The notes under the pieces were generated by a model. That model had not been told where the DNA came from and made no database searches. It saw only the letters and a list, made by a program, of their open reading frames with translations. Of a stretch of DNA of 64,000 nt, positions 60,095 through 64,000 are shown in pieces. The DNA lies in assembly GCA_003674045.1 (NCBI GenBank), contig PENC01000011.1:62001-126000 (forward strand), read 5' to 3'. The translations under genes and the position numbers were made by a program. Every line of letters starts with the position of its first letter. The first letter of the stretch is position 1. The stretch is from Streptomyces griseocarneus (GTDB lineage Bacteria; Actinomycetota; Actinomycetes; Streptomycetales; Streptomycetaceae).

Positions 60095-60640
60095 GTGACT
60101 GGAGAACGGGAGCGGCTCCTGCTGGTCCGCACGCGCCGCCGACGCGCGGCGATCACCGTCGTCGCCTACGCCGCCTTCCGTGAACTGCACGCGCGGCGGT
60201 GGCGTGCGTACGCCCATGTGCACACCGGCGACCGGAAGGCCGCCGAGGAGATCACCGAGGCGGTCTTCGAGCAGCTGCGGGTGCGGTGGGCGTACGTGCT
60301 CCGGCAGCCGTCCGCCGAATCCTGTGCCTGGTCCGTCTTCAAGCGGCACGTGGCGGACTGGCTCGCGGCCCGCGGCCGCGACTCCGCTCTGGCCGCGGCG
60401 GCCTTCGGGTGCGTCACCCGGCCCCTGCCGCGGGCCTGCCGGCAGCGGTTCGAACTGCTGGAGAACCGGATGGCCCTCTACACGGCCATCACCCGGCTGC
60501 CGGAGCGGCAGTGCGACGCGCTGGTCCTCACCTATGTGATCGGCTACCGCCCGGGTCAGGTGGCGGATCTGCTGGGGGTGGACGAGGCGGCGGTACGGCG
60601 GCTTGTCGCGGTCGGTTCCGACAGGTGGAGGACCTCGTAG
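60095..60640 (+). CDS. Sigma-factor-like protein with region 4
   Basis: This 181-residue protein has the helix-turn-helix of sigma-70 region 4 at its C-terminus (TRLPERQCDALVLTYVIGYRPGQVADLLGVDEAAVRRLV) and an N-terminal part with the helical pattern of a degenerate region 2 (FRELHARRWRAYAHVHTGDRKAAEEITEAVFEQL). It is of extracytoplasmic-function size but divergent. No anti-sigma gene is adjacent. GTG 60095 follows GAGGAG. Its last 85 bases overlap the convergent DUF4865 gene. Confidence 0.8.
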   Translation: MTGERERLLLVRTRRRRAAITVVAYAAFRELHARRWRAYAHVHTGDRKAAEEITEAVFEQLRVRWAYVLRQPSAESCAWSVFKRHVADWLAARGRDSALAAAAFGCVTRPLPRACRQRFELLENRMALYTAITRLPERQCDALVLTYVIGYRPGQVADLLGVDEAAVRRLVAVGSDRWRTS

Positions 60641-61170
60641 CGTTCCGTGGCGGGTTCGCCGGCCGGGACCGCGTCGCGCCAGAGGGTGAAGCGGAGCAGT
60701 TGCCACCGCAGGGGGTCGACGGCCAGGGCCGTCGTGTGGACGTCCGGGTGGCGAGCGGTTCGCCGCAGGCCGTCGAGCGCGGAGCGCACCGCTGCCGTCG
60801 GGTCCTCGTCGGCGGGCAGGGAGGTGACGTGCCGTGATGCGGTGCGGGGCGCGATGTCCTGGGCGGGGCCCGTCTCGTGGGCAGTGATCGTCCAGTGCTG
60901 CACGGGGGTGCGGCCGAAGTCGCGGACGATGTTCTGGAAGCCCCCGCCGCCCACGAGGAAGTGGCTCATCGCGGCGGTGTCGTCCCAGAGGTAGAACGGC
61001 GCGTACTGGTTCACGGGCGAGCCGTCGGCACCCCGTTCGCGGATGACGTACGCCTTGAGGTGGAGTCCCTGGCGGTCGTCGAGCGTATGGCCGAAGTCGC
61101 GGACGCGCTTGCGGATGATCCCCATGTCGTAGTCGGCGGGCAGGGTGATCTCGTACTGCATGGCGTACAT
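60556..61170 (-). CDS. DUF4865 family protein
   Basis: This 204-residue cytoplasmic protein begins MYAMQYEITLPADYDMGIIRKRV and contains FYLWDDTAAMSHFLVGGGGFQNIVRDFGRTPVQHW, the core of the uncharacterised DUF4865 family, a dimeric alpha/beta-barrel-like fold also seen in monooxygenase or stress proteins. The ATG at 61170 follows GGGAG; 61188 and 61161 are alternatives. The C-terminal 25 residues overlap the sigma-like gene on the other strand and look low in content (TSRRTAASSTPSRSAT), so the frame may have been extended by mutation of an earlier stop. A near-perfect palindrome sits at its promoter. Confidence 0.82.
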   Translation of the reverse strand: MYAMQYEITLPADYDMGIIRKRVRDFGHTLDDRQGLHLKAYVIRERGADGSPVNQYAPFYLWDDTAAMSHFLVGGGGFQNIVRDFGRTPVQHWTITAHETGPAQDIAPRTASRHVTSLPADEDPTAAVRSALDGLRRTARHPDVHTTALAVDPLRWQLLRFTLWRDAVPAGEPATERYEVLHLSEPTATSRRTAASSTPSRSAT

Positions 61171-61210
61171 GGCAGGGAACTCCCTCATGCGGAATGCGTT
61201 GCAAGATCAA

Positions 61211-61230
61211 TGTACATACTTGTAGGTACA
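61211..61230. promoter_or_regulatory. Near-perfect operator palindrome before the DUF4865 gene
   Basis: TGTACATAC-TT-GTAGGTACA has 8 of 9 complementary arm positions and lies about 40 bases before the DUF4865 start. The GTACxTAC half-site resembles operators of HxlR-type redox or aldehyde-responsive regulators. No such regulator gene is in the window. Confidence 0.65.
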
Positions 61231-61400
61231 GAAATGAACCGGCGGGCGCGGTGAAGTGGCGTCGACCCCCGCCGCACACCCCCTCGCCGTCAGCCCCTCG
61301 GGCCCCAATAACCCAATAGTGTCCGGGATTTCGCCCCACGCCGTGCCTGGTGCGACGATGCGCACTTCCCGAACCGACTATCAGAGGAATGGGAGCCTGT

Positions 61401-62336
61401 ATGCAGCGAAGTGGGGGAAGTGGGGGAGCGGTGGACCGCCGCCGGTGCGCGGCGGCGGTCGCCTCGGCCCTGGCCGCCGCGCTCGCGGTCCCGGCGGGCG
61501 CGGCCGGGGCCGTGAGCGGCCCGTCCGGGGTCGCCGCGAAGGGCGCGTACCTGCTCGACAGCGGCGCCGACCGGCAGCTGTGGGGGAAGGACGCGGACAC
61601 CCGGCGGCAGATGGCCAGCACCACGAAGATCATGACCGCGGTCGTGGTGCTCGACAGCCACGGCATGAGCCTCGACCGGCAGATCGAGATCAAGCAGTCC
61701 TACCGCGACTACGTCGCACGCACCGGGGCCAGCACCGCCGACCTCCGCACCGGCGACAAGCTGACGGCCCGGCAGCTGCTGTACGCGCTGATGCTCCCGT
61801 CCGGCTGCGACGCCGCCTACGCGCTCGCCGACGCCTACGGCAGCGGGAGCACCGAGGAGGCGCGCACCCGTTCCTTCGTCTCGAAGATGAACAAGAAGGC
61901 CGCGGAGCTCGGACTCAACCGCACCACCTACGACTCCTTCGACGGGATCTCCTCCCGGGGCGGCAACCTCACCACCCCGCGCGACCTCGCGAAGCTCTCC
62001 CGCCACGCGCTGGGCAACCACACCTTCCGCGAGGTCATGGGCACCCTGAACACCCAGCAGAAGGCGGCCAACGTCAACCGCCTCTACACCTGGTACAACA
62101 CCAACAAGCTGCTCGGCTCCTACAGCGGCGTCATCGGCGTCAAGACCGGCACCACCTCCGTCTCCGGTCCCTGCCTCGTCTTCGCCGCGCAGCGCGGCGG
62201 GCGCACCGTGATCGGCGTCCTCCTCAACGACGCCGCCGGCCGTTACCCCGACGCGGCGAAGATGCTCGACTATGCCTATGGCACACACACTCCGCTGCAC
62301 CTGAGGGAGCTGCCCCCGGCGGCCCACGAGGACTGA
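61401..62336 (+). CDS. D-alanyl-D-alanine carboxypeptidase, S11 (PBP5-like)
   Basis: This 311-residue enzyme has a long basic N-terminus and signal peptide (about 1-38), Ser73-x-x-Lys76 (ASTTK), a second motif SGC in LMLPSGCDAAY where Asn is usual, and KTGTT. It lacks the C-terminal amphipathic anchor of E. coli PBP5. The family removes the last D-Ala of peptidoglycan stems and controls cross-linking. ATG 61401 follows GGGAG at 5 bases; ATG 61389 and GTG-like 61350 are alternatives. A strong terminator follows. Confidence 0.92.
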   Translation: MQRSGGSGGAVDRRRCAAAVASALAAALAVPAGAAGAVSGPSGVAAKGAYLLDSGADRQLWGKDADTRRQMASTTKIMTAVVVLDSHGMSLDRQIEIKQSYRDYVARTGASTADLRTGDKLTARQLLYALMLPSGCDAAYALADAYGSGSTEEARTRSFVSKMNKKAAELGLNRTTYDSFDGISSRGGNLTTPRDLAKLSRHALGNHTFREVMGTLNTQQKAANVNRLYTWYNTNKLLGSYSGVIGVKTGTTSVSGPCLVFAAQRGGRTVIGVLLNDAAGRYPDAAKMLDYAYGTHTPLHLRELPPAAHED

Positions 62337-62375
62337 GGGCCGAGGCCCATGGGGGCCTCACGCAGCGCACCCGGT

Positions 62376-62408
62376 GAGCCCGGATCCCGACAGGGGTCCG
62401 GGCTCCTT
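62376..62408 (+). terminator. Rho-independent terminator after the carboxypeptidase
   Basis: Arms GAGCCCGGA (62376-62384) and TCCGGGCTC (62397-62405) form a perfect 9-bp stem with further CCC/GGG pairing in the loop, followed by CTTTAT. Confidence 0.8.
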
Positions 62409-62726
62409 TATGGTGAGTGGCCGTCAAATTCCAGGAACAAGCACTGTTTTATACCTGATTGAGTGAACTGTCGTACGAGAAGTGCCGGATCGCGAACGCA
62501 CCGGCATTCGGGGGGAGATAGAGTCCTTCGTGTCCGGAAACGGACATCGGGCCGCCGCGTTCGCCGTCGGTGTACCAGGCCGCATCGCCGTCCGCCGGGG
62601 CCCACCCACACCCCCACTCCGACTCCTCGGCACGTCGCCGCCCACCCCCGCGGCCTTCGCATGCCCATGGGCCCCTGCCCAAGAACGGGAGCGCACCCAC
62701 ACGTCGTCACAGCCCCTGGAGGCGCC
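62409..62726. other. Intergenic promoter region of the right-edge operon
   Basis: This 318-base gap holds an A/T-richer section at about 62420-62470 (AAATTCCAGG, ACTGTTTTATACC) that is the likely promoter. Overlapping frames in several phases look like shadows; no other gene is supported. Confidence 0.45.
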
Positions 62727-62822
62727 ATGTCCGCCCGAAACGAGCTACGAGCCTACCGCGCACCGGCCGCCCCACCGAAGTCACCGGCGACCGGGGCGAG
62801 CGACGGGCCGGAGGAGCGATGA
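62727..62822 (+). CDS. 31-residue small ORF coupled to an ABC transporter
   Basis: ATG 62727 stands four bases after GGAGG and the frame ends with TGA overlapping the ATG of the next gene (ATGA). The product begins MSARNELRAYRAPAAPP and ends GASDGPEER: it is short, hydrophilic and Pro/Ala-rich, without Cys. Translational coupling and a good ribosome-binding site argue it is real. It may be a precursor peptide exported by the transporter, or a coupling leader; the lack of Cys/Ser/Thr pairs argues against a lanthipeptide. Confidence 0.55.
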   Translation: MSARNELRAYRAPAAPPKSPATGASDGPEER

Positions 62823-64000
62823 CGGTCCTCGGGAAGAAGACGGTCCAGGGGCACGGGCCGGGGCGGCGCATCCCGGTGTCCGAGAGCGAACTCCTGTTGT
62901 TCGGCGGGGCCTTGCGCTACGACAAGCCCTTCGTGACCCGTGAACGTCCCCTGCTGCGGCTCACGTTCTGGTCGATGGCACGTCAGTTTCCGGAGATGGT
63001 CGGGACGGTGGCGCGGGCCGGATGGCGGGAGGATCCGGCCGCCCTGCTCACCCTGCTGGGCGCCGAGCTGGGGCAGGGCGCCGCCCGCGCCTTCGGCCTC
63101 GTGGCCGCCAACCAGGTGCTCGTCGCGCTCTTCGCGGACGGGCCCACGCCCGAGCGGCTGCGTCAGGCGCTGCCCGCGCTGCTGGCCGTCTCCGCGGTCA
63201 CCGCCGCCTCCGCTCTGCTCGCCGCCGTCTCCGTGGCCGCCTCGGGGCGGCTGGAGCCCAAGGTGGAGCGGGTGTGCACCGCCCGCTTCTACCGTGGCGC
63301 GGTCCGCGTGGAGCTGGCGGCGCTGGAGGACAAGGACTTCCACCGGCTGCTCGACGCCGGCCGCTTCGGCACCGACTCGGTGCGGATGATGCTGGGCTCC
63401 TCGGTCCTCGTCGTCAACGCCCTGATCGGACTGGCCTCCGCCACCTGCGTACTGGCCCTGCTGCACCCGGCGCTGGTGGGCATGATGGTGCTGATCGCGG
63501 TCCCCAAGGGCTGGGGAGCGGTCGTCTCCGCCCGCAGGCAGTACGCCTCGCGGCACACCTGGATCGAGCACCGGCGCGCCATCGGCGTCCTCACCTCCAC
63601 CCTCACCGACCAGACCCACGCCGCCGAGATCCGCGTCCACGGCGCGGGCCGGATGCTCGTCGACGCCTACGACGACATGGCGGCCACCGTGGAGAAGGAA
63701 CAGCAGCGCCTCGCCCTCGCCCAGGCGGTCACCCGGAGCGTCTCCTCCGCCCTGTCCGGCGCGGCGGCCCTCGCCGCGTACGGGGTGCTGTGGCTGCTGC
63801 TCGCCTCGGGCGGGCTGCCGCTGGCCGTCGCGGGCACCGCCGTCATCGCCGTACGGACCGCGGGCGCGAGTCTCACCTCCCTGGTGCTCCAGGTCAACCG
63901 CCTCTACGAGGAGGCCATGTACCTCAGAGACCTGGAGGACGCCTGCCGCGCCGCCGAGCGCCGGGCCATCCCCGCCGGCGGGGCGCCCCTGCCCCCGGGG
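62819..64000 (+). CDS. ABC transporter, fused membrane/ATPase type (3' end outside window)
   Basis: The first 394 residues are seen, and the frame runs off the window. After a soluble N-terminus (FGGALRYDKPFVTRERPLLRLTFWSMARQFPEMVG) there are five or six membrane helices and the long cytoplasmic helices of an ABC exporter half (VCTARFYRGAVRVELAALEDKDFHRLLDAGRFG; LVLQVNRLYEEAMYLRDLEDA). An ATPase domain would be expected to follow. Transporters of this N-terminal pattern are often seen near small peptide genes in actinomycetes. ATG 62819 follows GGAGGAG. Confidence 0.85.
   Translation, partial: MTVLGKKTVQGHGPGRRIPVSESELLLFGGALRYDKPFVTRERPLLRLTFWSMARQFPEMVGTVARAGWREDPAALLTLLGAELGQGAARAFGLVAANQVLVALFADGPTPERLRQALPALLAVSAVTAASALLAAVSVAASGRLEPKVERVCTARFYRGAVRVELAALEDKDFHRLLDAGRFGTDSVRMMLGSSVLVVNALIGLASATCVLALLHPALVGMMVLIAVPKGWGAVVSARRQYASRHTWIEHRRAIGVLTSTLTDQTHAAEIRVHGAGRMLVDAYDDMAATVEKEQQRLALAQAVTRSVSSALSGAAALAAYGVLWLLLASGGLPLAVAGTAVIAVRTAGASLTSLVLQVNRLYEEAMYLRDLEDACRAAERRAIPAGGAPLPPG

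Noticed and set aside
1..64000. tRNA genes or an attachment site
   Set aside because: No cloverleaf or T-loop GGTTCGAATCC-type sequence was noticed at the cluster borders or elsewhere.

Overview
The window is high-GC DNA with strong G/C third-position bias, GTG starts, AGGAGG ribosome-binding sites, many ATGA/GTGA stop-start overlaps, SARP and YtrA-type regulators and a large load of secondary-metabolism genes. All of this points to a Streptomyces chromosome, probably an accessory (arm-like) region. No rRNA, tRNA or CRISPR array was seen.

Layout. 1-6.6 kb: exported and membrane proteins (a beta-lactamase-fold serine hydrolase cut by the window edge, DoxX, a sedolisin, a DUF4328-like protein, an S1-type pseudoprotease with FG-GAP repeats and its small secreted partner). 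7.3-34.3 kb: a large biosynthetic cluster under a SARP regulator. Its left half holds a 22-residue peptide gene between two related M29-fold metalloprotein genes, followed by a haem-oxygenase-like diiron protein, an unknown protein, a DUF2817 carboxypeptidase-like protein, a fatty acyl-AMP ligase, a PCP-thioesterase didomain, a 2,2-dialkylglycine-decarboxylase-like PLP enzyme and an aldo/keto reductase. Its right half holds an iron alcohol dehydrogenase, an aldehyde dehydrogenase, the SARP, an acyl-adenylating enzyme, a tandem ACP, a thioester reductase, an alpha/beta hydrolase, a transglutaminase-like protein, an MFS pump, a VOC protein and a GMC oxidoreductase.

34.5-38.5 kb: a secreted TNT-domain protein (NAD+ glycohydrolase toxin fold), a Nudix hydrolase, an unknown protein and a class I terpene synthase. 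38.7-41.8 kb: metI and a wrecked metN. The metN remnant is split by an IS200/IS605-type element (TnpA plus TnpB) and truncated where the next cluster begins. 41.8-54.5 kb: a second cluster whose order, acyl-AMP ligase, desaturase, desaturase, ACP, desaturase, hydrolase, rubredoxin, P450, is the layout of bacterial polyyne (polyacetylene lipid) clusters, here with a KASIII, a hot-dog thioesterase, a 2-oxoglutarate dioxygenase and an MFS exporter. The same inverted-repeat operator stands before the thioesterase/KASIII pair and before the exporter.

54.9-64 kb: a second serine hydrolase, an ABC pump with a YtrA-type repressor, a PIG-V-like mannosyltransferase, a sigma-factor-like protein, a DUF4865 protein with a palindromic operator, a D,D-carboxypeptidase, and, at the right edge, a 31-codon ORF coupled to an ABC transporter that runs off the window.

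The two items most likely to be new are the 22-residue-peptide/M29-pair/diiron cassette at 9.2-12.5 kb and the operator-linked polyyne-type cluster at 41.8-54.5 kb.
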